Below, one piece after another: positions 46,174 to 58,852 of a DNA stretch of 64,000 nucleotides. Under the pieces are notes generated by a model. The model had not been told where the DNA came from. It made no database searches and was given only the letters and a program-made list of their open reading frames with translations. The position numbers were made by a program, and so were the translations under genes. This stretch comes from Cordia subcordata (lineage: Eukaryota > Streptophyta > Magnoliopsida > Boraginales > Cordiaceae), in NCBI GenBank assembly GCA_028554755.1, contig JAPTOF010000025.1:6063501-6127500 (forward strand), given 5' to 3'. Numbering within the stretch: position 1 is the first letter of the stretch; the number at the start of each line of letters is the position of its first letter.

Positions 46174-48119
46174 AGCTGTGAAAGATGCATACTGGCCATA
46201 TGCTTGAAGAACTTGTGTACAAGTTTCATGGCTAACCTGCTTATTAGCCAGTGAGTTTTTATCTGCTACCTGATATTCCAACAAGTTTCCCATAGCTTTC
46301 TTTTAAAAAAAAAATCCTTTTTCCTTCTCTTCCCTCTCTCTCTGTTTGGTTCTGGGAGAGATGTATAATTGTCGCATCCGATGGGTATACAAGATTTTGA
46401 AACTTATGATATGCAAACGGTTTGAAGGCTTGCATCAAATGTTACCTAGACATTGCAATCCTTAAATGACCAAATTTTGTAGTTATTTGCAGCTCTAGCA
46501 TTGAACTTGCCCTTGCGTGATTCCCAGGCCTCAAAAGGGGGGAAAAAAAACCTTCAAAGTTTTCAATTTTTTTTTTTACCCTTTTTACAACTGATTGTGA
46601 AACATGGAAAGGCTAAAACATAGCCAACATAAACACAATACTGACATTAAACTTCCTCATCTCAGTTTACTAGTCACTCAATTAATCCAGTTAATCTGGA
46701 CTGCTATTGAGCTATCAAACACGTGGGCTTTTCCAGAATTCCGTTAAGCGGCTTATTACAACCAGAACAAGAAGAACAGAACACATTGCTACCAGCTTAA
46801 CTACTACCAGAACAAAATGTGTTTGGGTGGAATCTGAGAAGCTTGCAGCGGCAATGTATTTTTGTACCTCTGCGAATTAGATAAGAGTACAGATATGAAA
46901 GAAAATATCACCAGAGAAGATGTCATTTGATGGTCAGGAAACTCGAATTGAAGAGGTTGCAACATCATCACAAGCATCTGGGGCATCTAAAATCAGGAGG
47001 GCACAGTTTTACTAGCAAATGCTGTTAATCACCCAGCACAAGCATCTCCAACCACAATTCCAAACGAATAAGTTGAGTGTGTTGGAGGAACTGATATCTA
47101 GGATACAGGGCTAGGAATTGGATAGGCCTTCTGACAAACTCAAAAGAAGCAGCCAAGAAAATAAACAAACATCACTAAGCACACAAAAATTAGCTTAAAA
47201 ACAAAGGTGTCCTCCATCGCGTCTATGTTTCTCGGACTCTGGAAACAGGACTCAGAATGAAATATAACACAGAAATTGTCAGAATTTAAAATCTTGAGAC
47301 TTGGTCAAATAAGTGTTTTGACTTTAGACTTAGATTTAAGGACATGATATGTAAAAAATATTAAACTCATCTATTTTCCTTTCAGATTGCGAACTAAATA
47401 TATAAGAAATTGTTCTATCATATATGTAATGTAATTCTAATATAAGAATATGAAGCCTCAAACTCAGTACTACAAACAAACAGGCCCTTTTTAAATGGCT
47501 ACGATCTTCTGAGAGGGGAGTGAATTAGAAGATAAACAGCTAGAATTAGCGCAATCAAATCTACAAGCAAAGCAGTTACTTCCGAAGTGACTGGTACTGC
47601 TAATGCTCTATTTTACCGGGGTCAAATTCGCCTATTATGGGCAACCCAACCGAGAAGAAATTTAGAGTCCTCCAGGATACTGTAGATGTCGGATAAAACA
47701 AAAGTGCATATGATTTTACGAAAATTAAATATGGCATGTCTATCACAGACTATGTGAGCTCATAGATGAACAGGCTGGCATGCAAGAGCAGATTATGATG
47801 ATCCCGAGTGCAAAAGTGTGCAAACTTTCGTCATCTCGGCTTGTATATATTCTTATTGCAAAAAAATCACCATCACTATCTCTTGCCTCAGGTACTCTGC
47901 TAAATCGGGCTTCTGGACAGAGAATTGGACACTGACAACATAAAATTCGGCAACACTAACAAATTAAAACTATATATTTTCTCCATCCATATAGAGATAG
48001 CCACAAATCCCAACTAGTGCAAAGCTTGCTTCAGTACTATATATATTGTACATGCGTGTGTTTCTAAGATTATACAGATCTTGCTCATCAGCTAGCTAGC
48101 TATTCTTCCATATCCTTCA
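46174..48119. other. 3' flank of the cyclin gene and intergenic DNA
   Basis: The first 200-300 bp are probably the cyclin 3' UTR. No further gene is recognised, and the minus-strand short frames lack any family signature. The last 150 bp hold TATATATTGTACATGCG-type sequence that may be the old promoter of the pseudogene at 48120. Confidence 0.5.
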
Positions 48120-49640
48120 ATGGCCTCTAAGTATCACTTCATTCTCATCCTCTGCTCTCTATTTTCTCTCCTCTTCGCATCAGAATCCCAAGTCAATCGA
48201 GCACTCTTCAAGCCAAACGCACTTGTTTTGCCAGTATACAAAGACAAGGCAACTGGACTTCATGTAGCAAATATTCGCAAGAGGACTCCTCAGGTGTCTG
48301 TACCATTTCTGCTTGATCTTAATGGCAAGTTCTTGTGAGTAAATTGCGATCAAAACTACTTATTATCCTAAACCTACAACACTCCTTTTCGTCACTCGAC
48401 CCAATGTTCCCGTGCTGGCGTTCACCATTACCACAAGTGTTCCTCTATTATGAGGCCTGGTTGCCATAATAACACCTGTGCTGTGATTACAACAAATCCC
48501 CTGACCCGCCAAAACGCCATAGGCAAGCTGGCACAAGATGTTCTCTCAATTCGGTCTATTGGAGCGTCTGATAACGCAGGTGGTCAAGTGGTCACTGTCG
48601 CTCATTTCATACTTGCTTGTGCGGCTCCATCTTTACTGAAAGGACCAATGCCAAGAAATGTTCAAGGGGTTGTTAGGTTGGACTTGGGCCCAGTTCGTAT
48701 CAACTTTTTTTTTTTTTTTTTTTCAAGAAAAGTATTTTTTTCTTTAAAAAATTTATATTAAATTTATAATAACTATTTGATTTGATTTTTAAAAAAAATA
48801 ATTTTTTTTTAAAAAAATTTTAAATACAACTTTTTTTTAAAATTCAAAAATTTTAACTTTTTTAAAAAAAATTATTTTAAAAAAAAAACCAATCCAAATA
48901 GGCCGTTGGTCACACCCCAGTTGCTCTACCATTACAACTTGCCTCACACTAAGGTATCCGCCTCGGTGTGATTCGTGCCTGCCCTCTTCCTCCAACAGAA
49001 AGGGAGCCATTTTCTTCGGAAACGCTCCACGTAGTTTTCGACCTGGCATCCATGTCTCAAAATCAGTAGCCGCCTATACGCCATTAACGATAGGCGCACA
49101 AGGAGAATAGTTGATACTAGTGAGATCAGTTAGGATAAATGATAAGCCTGTGCACTTCAACGGACGATCTTTTCTCAAGCACTCGAGGGTTTAGTGGAAC
49201 AATGATTAGTACAACTACACCTTACACAGTCCTCCAACGCTCGCTATTTCGAAATTTCACAGAGTTGTTCGCTAGACAACTCTGGGGTGTGCCTCAGGCG
49301 AAAGCAGTGCCACCATTTGGAGTATGCTTCAGCTCCTGTAAACTAACAACAATCGCCGTCAAGTGCCTAGCATTGATTTTGTTCTGCAAAACCGAAATGT
49401 TACGTGGAGAATTTCGGGCGCGAATTCGATGGTGCAAGCACGGCCAGACGTGTCATGTTTGATGGAGGGACCAACGCTAGAGCTGCTATTGTGATAGGTG
49501 CATAACAGTTGCAAAATAATTTCCATCAGTTTGATCTCGTAAGGTCTAGGTTGAGTTTTAGCAGTTCGTTGCTGTCCCAAGGCAATAGTTGTGCCAATTT
49601 CAACTTCACCTCCAGCTTCATAAGTGAGATGAAGTACTAA
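48120..49640 (+). pseudogene. Pseudogene of the basic 7S globulin/EDGP (xyloglucanase-inhibitor) family
   Basis: It opens with a clear secretory signal peptide (MASKYHFILILCSLFSLLFA) and the family's start of the aspartic-protease-like fold (VLPVYKDKATGLHVANI, VPFLLDLNGKF). It continues in broken frames through CHNNTCAV, TTTPYTVLQRSLF and PPFGVCFSS to a C-terminus with FDLA-like, SSLLSQGNSCANFNF wording, ending at TAA 49638-49640. It has early stops (after about 72 codons), several frameshifts, and a 218-bp MITE at 48687-48904 in the middle. Family members are extracellular, catalytically inactive inhibitors of microbial glycan hydrolases. This copy cannot make a full protein. Confidence 0.88.
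48687..48904. mobile_element. Tourist-like MITE inserted in the EDGP-like pseudogene
   Basis: The left end GGCCCAGTTCGTATCAAC and the right end, read inward, GGCCTATTTGGATTGGTT are imperfect inverted repeats. The interior is runs of T and A. TTG lies on both sides (48684-48686 and 48906-48908). The similarity of the flanking coding sequence to one family shows that the MITE came later. Confidence 0.75.
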
Positions 49641-51644
49641 TAGACTTGAAAAAGCTCCAAACTGCATCCATGGATTATCAAACATATAAGCAAGTACTGT
49701 TTATCTTTGTGTAGTTTAGATTTATTAGTTGTACTTCTTGTTCGTTTCTTTTCTTTTCTTTTTTAATTATTTTTTTTAATGGTTGTGTTTCGCTGCTAGA
49801 TCTTTAGTTTTATGTAGTAACCTAGGTTTTGGAAAATATGCTGTCTCATAAACTGAATGGTATCATATGTTTTCGCTTGACCGTTTATGCCGTTGACTGT
49901 TGAACTCAGTCGGATTCGGTGCAGCTTTGACTCCGGCCACTTACGAGTGGAGGAGAGCATTTGACGCCAAAAATGTTGCAAAAAATGTACCCGAATAATT
50001 TTTGCTCCTTCTTAGTGTTGAAAATTGCAAACCAAAACTTAATTAATTTGATTCATGAATGGAGTTTGGGTTCATGGTACTTGACAAGGAACGTTCATAA
50101 ATATACATGATGTATCTTGAGAAAGCATGAACTTAGATAAATGTATTTAGTTTCCTAGATAATTATTAAATGTATAGAGTAAGCTACTACTAATATAAAA
50201 AGGAGTATTTTACAAGTGTTTTGTCAAGCAAAAAAAAAAAAAAGTGAGTGAAAAGGAAGGAAAATACTAAAAGAAAAATGAGTTCATTTATAAAGGTGGT
50301 AACCTATATATTGAGAGTTTCTTTTACTCTATAGAAATCGTATTTAGCAGAAATTTTATTGTTCCTTGTTCTGTCAAGTTCTTCTAAGGATTTACAAATC
50401 CAAATAAATTCCAACATGGTGGCATTAAAGTCATCATAAATTAAGTGTGTGAATTTTACCATGCGTACAATCTTGTGCAACCTTTACCTCCAAAACTCAT
50501 CACAACCAATTATGTTAGTTAGACCATTCAAATAAAGGCTCTCTTTGATTCTCAAGACCTCTGGGAGATTATTATGGACTGTTATGAAGAACCCATTGCA
50601 GAGGATGAAGCAACTTTCAATGTAGAGCAAAAACACTCATTGCTTCAATTGAGAAAATCATACACATACACACAAATATATTGGCCTTACCATGGTTTTA
50701 GTGAATCAATGTCCCAAAAAATTGCAAAAGTAAAATCAAATAAAGAAGCATAGAATAAATTCGCTACCCATATATATATATATATATATATATTTTAATA
50801 TATAAAGTTTTCCTTTTTAAGTAGACTAGTTGTAAAGGGCCGTGCAAGGTACGACCATTGCCTAATAGTGTTATCATAGGAAATTTATATAAATTATAAT
50901 TCAATGATTAAAATTTTGATGTAATAAAAATGCAAATAAAAATAACCATGGATCATAATTTACATATTCAAATATACCTAGTCAGCTATTAGCTAGAAAC
51001 AACTATTTTTGCAAGAAAATTTATGAAAAATTTCTCTACAATCTATAAGCTTTTTGTAATTTGAGATTTTATTTTATTTTATTTTTTAAAAAAATTGCAG
51101 TGCATAGATTCTAGGGCTTTAATTTTAATCTATATTATGGATTTTGTTAGTGATAAGCAGTTTGGTGCTTTTGTTTAACTAATTATCTGGTTAAGCAAAT
51201 AATTCATGCTGACCTGAAAGTTTTTTGGTAAAAGAAGGAAAGGATTTTGCAAGATTGTTGGTGTTTTAGATATTTTTACTCAGTTTATAAAAATCCATAT
51301 CCTTTTAGCTTTTCCTTTTACTTGAAAATTCTGTTTCAAGATTGCAGTGAGCATAAGAATTTACATAATCAAATTGCTTCTATCTCTCTTTGTGTGTGCA
51401 AATGCCTATGTTTCTATGCTATTCACTTTGGTTAATTATATTACATGTGTGGAAATATTATTGCTATAGGACTTCCAATTGTTGGGAAAAATGTACTTTG
51501 TCTACTACCCCTAGAAAAGGGAAAACTAAAAATATGGTTGAATAGGTATGGAGAAGGATAGTTGGTAAATTTGTTTATTTTATCAGCAAGATTTAACCTT
51601 GGTGGCTTTTAGGATGTAAGCATAGGGGTCGAATATAATGTACG
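49641..51644. other. AT-rich DNA between the EDGP pseudogene and the Sirevirus
   Basis: No gene was recognised. A (TA)n run lies at 50770-50792. This segment and the DNA after 61443 were contiguous before the retrotransposon inserted. Confidence 0.6.
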
Positions 51645-52955
51645 TGTGGGTGCAAATATCTTAAGAGGGGGGGTGAATTAAGATATTAATACTAATTTTC
51701 GTTTTTAAAATTTATAGAAAATTTACAACTTCTAACAATCAATATATCAAATATAAGATAAGCAAGGTAAGTAAGAATAAAAATAGAAGTGTAAGGAAAA
51801 GAGAAACAAACGATTTTAAGGTGGTTCGGCCATCCTACGTCCACCGCCCAAGGAAGCTCCCCTTAGGACTTCAAAGATCTCCACTAAAATGCTTCTTCAA
51901 AACTTGGTGAAGCACAAACCAAGTTCTTTACAACCTCTTTAAAGCCTAACTTCAAAGAACCCAAGAGATTTACTCTATAGGATTTCCCTACACTTTACAA
52001 GCTTTAATGAATAAATCTCACAAAGATTAAAGCTCTCAAAGTGTGTAAGTACTCAAGAATAAGAAAAGATTGAATATGAGATTTTCTTCAAGAAGAAGAT
52101 GAATAAGCTCTTGAAAGCTCAAATATATTGCAAGAATGGCTCAAAGATGGATTGAATGATGATAAACACTTTAGCACACTTCAATTGATGATTAGAAAGT
52201 GTATTGAATGAGTATTTAAAGAGATTTGGGGGTTAGGGATTAGGTAGGTGAAGAAGGAGTGATTTTATCGGCCAGAACGGTAATAAACGGCTATTGCATT
52301 TATTACAGCTCCCGTTCCGCTGGTCGACCGGCTGGGGGTTCGGCTTACCCTTCTCCTTCTCTGACTAGGCCGGACGCCTTAGCCGGTCGACCGGCTAGAG
52401 GGTCCGGCTTTTCCCTTCACCTCTCTGTTTTGGCCGGGCGACCCACCTAGGTCAGCCGGTCGACCGGCTGGGGGGTCTAGCCACTCTAGAATGTGAAGTA
52501 AAGCAGATTTTTGCAAAGTCCATTTAAAGAGCAAATTCCACAACTCCAAATCATTTTGAATAATTTTGTAAACACATGTTGTGAATTGAAACGCCCTAAA
52601 AACTCATTTTAACTCTATGTGTGCATTCAAATACATTTGTGCATATGTTATTTCAAATGTGCAAGACTTGAAAATTTTTGCATGAATAAGAAAAAGATTT
52701 TGAGCCAAGTCCACACAATATATAGGCATTTCACAAAAAGAGCAAGAAGAAAAACAAATCCGGTACCCCTTATGGCTTCTCTTCTCCTCCTTATGCCTTC
52801 TCATCTTTTCTTCCTTCAAATAAGGCTTTTTGCACATCTTCATATCTTTCAAAGCTTCATATTGATATCATCTCATTTTTACAAGAAGCTATTTAGTCAA
52901 ATAATGTATATATATATTTTCATCATCAAAATCAATAATGAATATTTAGCTAACA
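51645..52955 (-). repeat. 3' LTR of the Sirevirus
   Basis: On the minus strand it starts TGTTAGCTAAATATTCATTA at 52955, right after the polypurine tract, and ends ..GCACCCACA at 51645. It contains three GGTCGACC-centred palindromes at 52322-52470. Confidence 0.88.
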
Positions 52956-52970
52956 ATCTCCCCCTTTTTG
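52956..52970 (-). other. Polypurine tract of the Sirevirus
   Basis: Minus-strand CAAAAAGGGGGAGAT lies directly before the 3' LTR start. A second PPT-like tract, CAAAGGGGGAG, lies at 53253-53243, about 290 bp upstream in element sense. Confidence 0.85.
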
Positions 52971-53379
52971 ATGATGACAAAATTTTTAAGATATGAGACA
53001 AAAGTACCCCCGCTTGATATATGCATTTCTTTAAAAAGTGCATTTTTGAGAAAATTCTTTGACTATCAAATTTAAACTCATTTGCAAAGACATGCAAATA
53101 GCCATATTTAAACAAGTAAAACATATCAACAAAGCATATCATTTACCATTTACTTTTCCAAACGAAGCATACACCATTCAACATATATCATGCACAAAAA
53201 AAAATACCATTCACCAAAGTGTAAATATCATTCACCATACTTCTCCCCCTTTGGCATCATCAAAATCAATATAAAGGCAGGAAAAGAAATGTATAAAAAA
53301 AAACTTGTTAATCAAGGTCAAGAATGTAAAAAAAATTATTTTCAAGTGGAATGAAAAATGTTTTTCAAAAAGAAGCAAA

Positions 53380-54770
53380 TCAGGGTGCACGATCATGATG
53401 ATCCTTGAAGTAGTCTCTCATGTTTGATTTCATAGCATCCACTTCTGAATCAATATGTTGCCTCCAAACAGTGAGCTCGTCCCATTGGCTTGTCATAGTA
53501 GCCCGCATTTCGCCCATACCAGTGTTTAAAGCCTGTAATTGGGACAGAATCTGAGCCATCAAAGAAGGGTCTTCCTATTGTCCCATCGAGCTAGAACCCA
53601 GCACCACGACGAATTTCTCTTCGGTGTTGCTCATCAATGTGCACTTGCTCCCTAGATTCTCTTAACACTTGCCGAAGAGTTGCTTCCTCAGTATTTTCCT
53701 CTTCTTCAGAGGTATTAACAATCATGCGTGTAGTTCCTGGTATGCCTATGTCGGGATTACCCTCAATTTCCGGCCCTTCATCTTCTTCAAAGGTGATATC
53801 TACCCCACCAAGTATGTCATCAAGGTTTTGTGCAGTGGTGCCAAAGACAGGGTCGGTGAAAGTAGTCCCCTTCTTAGTCTTATTCCTAATTGCAGCTTGA
53901 GTGTTTTGGGGCAAACTTTTGAAGGTCTCTCTATTTATGGGCTCCATATTATACCAATAAATGCCCATGAAGTTCATATATAGCATATCAAAATTCCAAG
54001 CAAACACTTTATATGGAGTATTTGAAGATATGTTGAAATGAGAGAAAATATGCATTAAGGCCATACCATAACCAGGAGTGGTCGTTTTTCCTCCATCTTT
54101 TCCACTAATGTGTAACATATGTTGAAGGATTAGGAAAGGCAAGGCTATCTCCTTTTTCTCCCTAAGGCTATAATAGATATAAGCATCCATGACTGGAATT
54201 TTGCCATCACTGATATTTCTAGGGAGGATTACTTCACTTATGATTTTAAGAGCAAGTCTCATATTAACATCAACATATCTCAATAATGGAAGAATTAAAT
54301 TGGGATCCTTAGGCCCTACTTTCTCCCACATATATTTTATGACTTCACTTGGGATGGCGGTCCCCTTAATTCCTTCTGGCCATCCTTGACTATTGTAGTG
54401 GCCTTCCCCATCAATAGGTATATGAAATATTTCATGTAAAGTTTCCTCCTTCAGCACAAAATTTACCCAACAGACTGTAGAAGATAATTCAAGTTTTGGG
54501 CTTCTACAATGTATCTCAAGATTTTCATAAAACTCAATTATTAATTTGTCTTGCACATCACAATGTAGATGTAGAAACGCAGACCATCTATCAAATAACG
54601 ACAAGATATCGGTGCCAGCAAAGTCAGAGTCCACGATATATTTACCGTATAAAATTGAGTGCTTGCCTTGAATCTTGGATACCGGAGGTGGTGGTGGTGG
54701 AAGAGATTGAGTTCTTGGCCTTTCCCTTTTCTCCCTCGTGCTTGACTTTTTCCTCTCGGATTCACCATGA
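53380..54770 (-). pseudogene. Sirevirus ORF3 (env-like position), mostly open but broken near its 3' end
   Basis: A frame open from about 54770 to 53591 (347 codons from a GTG at 54634, about 45 more upstream) follows pol. It starts with a basic, Ser/Pro-rich segment including a Pro run, then a globular part with LFDRWSAFLHLHCDVQDKLIIEFYENL and YMWEKVGP, and an acidic segment (FEEDEGPEIEGNPD). The C-terminal 60-odd residues, coiled-coil-like, lie in another frame (53562-53380), so a frameshift near 53600 and a TAG near 53576 break it. No ATG is obvious at its start. The globular part resembles the 'putative plant transposon protein' region found in plant retrotransposons. No signal peptide or convincing membrane segment was seen, so 'envelope' is positional only. 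Confidence 0.7.
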
Positions 54771-54974
54771 GTTCACGTTGTTTTTGCAAGAATAATCGGT
54801 AAAAACTTTGTTTTTTTGAGGTGGGTAAGCAAATTATAGGAAGAATTTTGGAAGAAAACAGTTGAAGATTGAAGATTTTGAGATGGGTTTTGGAGAGTTT
54901 TGGCTGGGGTTTAAAAAATTTGATAGAATATAGTGAATTTGGGGTGAAAAACCCCTAATTTTTAACCCTGTCCA

Positions 54975-55120
54975 TGTTCAGTCGGTCGACCGGCTAGTCG
55001 CGAGGGTCGACCGGCTAGGTCAACCGGCCGGATCAGAGAGCATATTAAAAAGTTGTGTTTTAGCCGGACGCCTAAGGCCTTAGTCGGTCGACCGTCTTGG
55101 TTGGCCGGCTGGGTCAGAAG
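54975..55120. repeat. Palindrome cluster between Sirevirus pol and ORF3
   Basis: Several GTCGACC-centred units (CGGTCGACCGGCT near 54983, GGTCGACCGGCT near 55014, AACCGGCCGG near 55022, CGGTCGACCG near 55085) share the core of the LTR palindromes. The block is strikingly GC-rich for this window. Confidence 0.85.
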
Positions 55121-55176
55121 GTGCACAAATTTCTTATTTTTGATACCCAAGCCACATAAACACATATATATGCCAT

Positions 55177-58100
55177 TTAACCACATTTTATCATTTCAAT
55201 TTCTCTCCTAATCTTGCAAAATTGATCCTCATGCAAAGGTTTAGTGAAAATATCAGCAGCTTGATGTAAAGTATCAACAAATTCAAGAGTTATATCACCT
55301 TTTTGTACATGATCTCTAATGAAATGGTGCCTAATCTCAATATGCTTAGTTCTTGAGTGTTGAATTGGGCTCTTAGTAAGATTAATTGCACTAGTATTAT
55401 CACAATATATAGGAATATGATCATACTTCAATCCATAATCAAGTAAATTTTGTTTCATCCACAATATTTGAGCCACGCAACTACCAGCTGCAATATATTC
55501 AGCTTCGGTGGTAGAAATAGCAACGCTATTTTGTTTCCTACAAGACCAAGATACTAAGGAATGTCCTAGGAATTGGCATGTTCCACTAGTGCTCTTACGA
55601 TCTACTTTGCAACCCGCATAGTCAGCATCAGAAAAATCACATAGATCAAATAACGTTCCTTTAGCATACCAAAGCCCTAAATTAATTGTTCCCTTAAGAT
55701 ATCTAATTATCCTTTTTACAGCTGTTAAGTGAATTTCCTTAGGATTCGATTGAAATTTAGCACATAAGCACACTGAGAACATGATATCAGGTCTAGAGGC
55801 AGTTAAATATAATAGGCTGCCGATCATACCTCTATATTTCTTCTCGTTTACTGATTTACCTTTCTCATTTTTATCTAGCTTTGTTGAGGGGCTCATGGGA
55901 GTTCCAATCTCTTTTGCATCTTCAAGTCCAAATTTCTTGATGATTTCCTTGGTGTATTTGGCTTGATTTATGAAGATCTCCTCCTTTGCTTGTTTGATTT
56001 GGAGTCCGAGGAAGAAAGTTAATTCTCCCATCATGCTCATCTCGAACTCCTTGTGCATGCACTTTGAAAAATTCTCACACAAGGAAACATTAGTAGCACC
56101 AAAAATTATATCATCTACATAGATTTGGACAAGTAGAATGTCATTGTCTTTTCTTTTGATAAATAGGGTTGAATCAAGTTTTCCTCTTTCAAAATTGTTT
56201 TCTATAAAAAATCCACTAAGTCTTTCATACCAAACTCTAGGATCTTGCTTTAAGCCATAAAAAGCCTTTTCTAGTTTAAAAACATGATTAGGAAAGCATG
56301 AATCTTCAAAACTGGGGGGTTGTTCAACATAAACTTCTTCTTCAATGAATCCATTTAAAAATGCACTTTTCACATCCATTTGATAAAGCTTAAAGTCCAT
56401 GTGACATGCAAATGCAAGTAACATACGAATGGATTCGAGTCTAGCTATAGGAGCATAAGTTTCATCATAATCAATTCCTTCTTCTTGATTATATCCTTGT
56501 GCAACTAGTCTAGCCTTATCCCTAGTCACTATTCCAGCTTCATCTAGTTTGTTTCTGAATACCCATTTGGTTCCTATTACCGGTCTATCTTTAGGTCTTT
56601 CAACTAGCTTCCAAACTTTATTTCTCTCAAATTGATTGAGTTCTTCTTGCATTGCCATTATCCAATTTTCATCTAATGGAGCTTATTTTACACTTTTGGG
56701 TTCAATATGAGAAATAAATGCATGATGCTCACAAAAAGTACTAATATTACGCCTAGTTCTTACACCTTCATTTGGATCACCGAGAATAAGATTTTGAGGA
56801 TGGTTTCTCACAAACTTCCAACTCTTTGGTAGATCTTCATGAGGTTCTTTTGTTTTATCATCTTTGTTTGAGCAATGTTTGATTTCCTCATTTGCTTGAG
56901 ACCTCCTTTCTTGAAGTTCTTCTTCTTGCTTCGTTGGTTTTTCTTTGTCTTTTGGAGTTGGATCTTCAAGCGTTGTCTTTTCCAAAATATAACCTACATC
57001 ATCAATTTCCTTTCTCAGCTTAAATGGATTAGTCTCATCAAATGTAACATGTATTGATTCTTCTACAACAAGAGTTCTCTTATTATATACTCTATATGCT
57101 TTGCTCTTTGTGGAATAACCTAAGAATATTCCTTAATCGGATTTAGAATCAAATTTTCTTAAGTGGTCCTTAGTGTTTAGAATAAAACATTTACAACCAA
57201 ATACCTTGAAGTATGATATTTTAGGTGTTTTGCCATGCCATAGTTCATATGGAGTTTTGTTTAAAATAGGTCTAATCAATACTCTATTTTGCACATAGCA
57301 TGCAGTATTTATGGCTTCACTCCAAAAATATGTTAGCAAGTTGTGTTCTTTTAACATAGACCTTGCCATTTCTTGTAATATACGATTCTTCCTCTCTACT
57401 ACCCCATTTTGTTGAGGAGTACGAGGGGCCGAAAAGTTATGCTCAATGCCATGTTCATCACAAAAGTTCATGAAAGGAGTATTCACATATTCGGTGCCAT
57501 TATCACTACGGATGCAAGTTATAAAATAGCCTTTCTCATTTTGCACTTTTCTACACAATCTTGCAAATTCATTGAAGGCATCATTTTTATGTGCAAGAAA
57601 CATGACCCATGTAAATCTAGTGTAATCATCAACTACAACAAATGTATACCTAGATCCTCCTAAGCTTGCCACATCAATGGGTCCAAACAAATCCATATGT
57701 AGTAGTTGTAATGCTCTATTTGTTGAAACTTTATTTAGGGATTTGAAGGATGTTTTATGTTGTTTTCCTAGTTGGCAAGCATCACATATTTTATCTTTTT
57801 CAAATTTTAACTTTGGTAGGTCTCTAACTAGATCATGCTTTGATAAATCATTCAATAAGCTCATGCAAGCATGTCCTAATCTTCTATGCCATAACCAAGC
57901 ATTATCATACACAACAGATAAACATTTAACATGTTGACACATAAGTTGATCAATTTCAACAGTGTAAACATTTTCATTTCTCTTAGCTACAAATAACACA
58001 TTTTCATTTCCACATTCATACACAAGGCATTTAGACGATTGAAAAATGACTTTATGACCTTTGTTACATAATTGACTAATGCTAAGTAGATTAAATTTTA

Positions 58101-58278
58101 GACCTTCTACTAGTAGGACATTGTGTATAGCAAGAGAATTTTCATAACCAATGCTTCCTTTTCCAATAATTTTTCCTTTGCCATTGTCCCCAAAGGTAAC
58201 ATCTCCTCCTTTTTTCCTTTTTAGTTTGTAGAAAAGTGAAGAGTTCCCCGTCATGTGCTTGGAACAACCACTATCCAA
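55177..58278 (-). pseudogene. Sirevirus pol: protease, integrase, reverse transcriptase, RNase H, with two in-frame stops
   Basis: One frame runs from 58278 to 55177, interrupted only by TAA at 57135-57133 and at 56685-56683. The protease site is DSG near the start (preceded by WIL). Integrase has the HHCC zinc region (WHRRLGH ... CDACQLGK), then the core Asp of HMDLFGP, Asp of IRSDNGTEY and Glu of NGVVERKN. Reverse transcriptase shows KWVFRNKLDE, LVAQGYNQEEGIDY and the catalytic YVDDIIFG. RNase H has DADYAGCKVDRKSTSG and STTEAEYIAA. The 3' half from 56658 is an intact 493-codon stretch. Between this frame and gag (58278-58853) the gag C-terminal region, with a second CCHC-like knuckle (CTYCEKKGHVSTHC), is spread over two shifted frames. 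Confidence 0.92.
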
Positions 58279-58852
58279 GATCCATTTTATTTTGCTTGAA
58301 TTGCTTTCATTGCATACCTACACACATGAAATTCAATTGCAATTCTTTATTTTGGGGTCCCCAACACCTTGGGTCCTTGGCGTTAGTTTACTTTTTGTTT
58401 TTGACCACCCATTTAGGTCTTTGCTAATACGGAACATGTGATCCCTTATCACGAATTTTCTTGTAATAACAATGAGTAGATACATGTCCTTTCTTTTCAC
58501 AATAGGTACAAATAACATTTGACTTTGGTGGAGAAGATGATGTAGAGGTAGAAGCCTTGACAAAATAGGTTTTGAAATACTTTTGATTAATACTAGGTTT
58601 GTATCCAATACCACTCTTATCAAAAGACATTTTTTGACTTCCAAGAAGCTTTTCAAAATTTTCTTTCCCATTTGTAAACTTTTGAACAATTCCATTCAAA
58701 TCCTTATTTTTCTTTTTTTAAATCTTTAACCTCTTTTTCAAACTTTACAAAATCTTCGGCATATGAATCATTTTCTTTTTCTAAGATGTCTATTTTTTCA
58801 ATAAGAGAAACATTTTTCTTTTCCAAAATTTCTTTTTCATTAAGAACAAGTT

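Noticed and set aside
52259..52450. GR-rich frame across the LTR palindromes (and its copy at 60731-60922)
   Set aside because: Translation of palindromic non-coding LTR repeats; present only because the GC-rich units lack stop codons.
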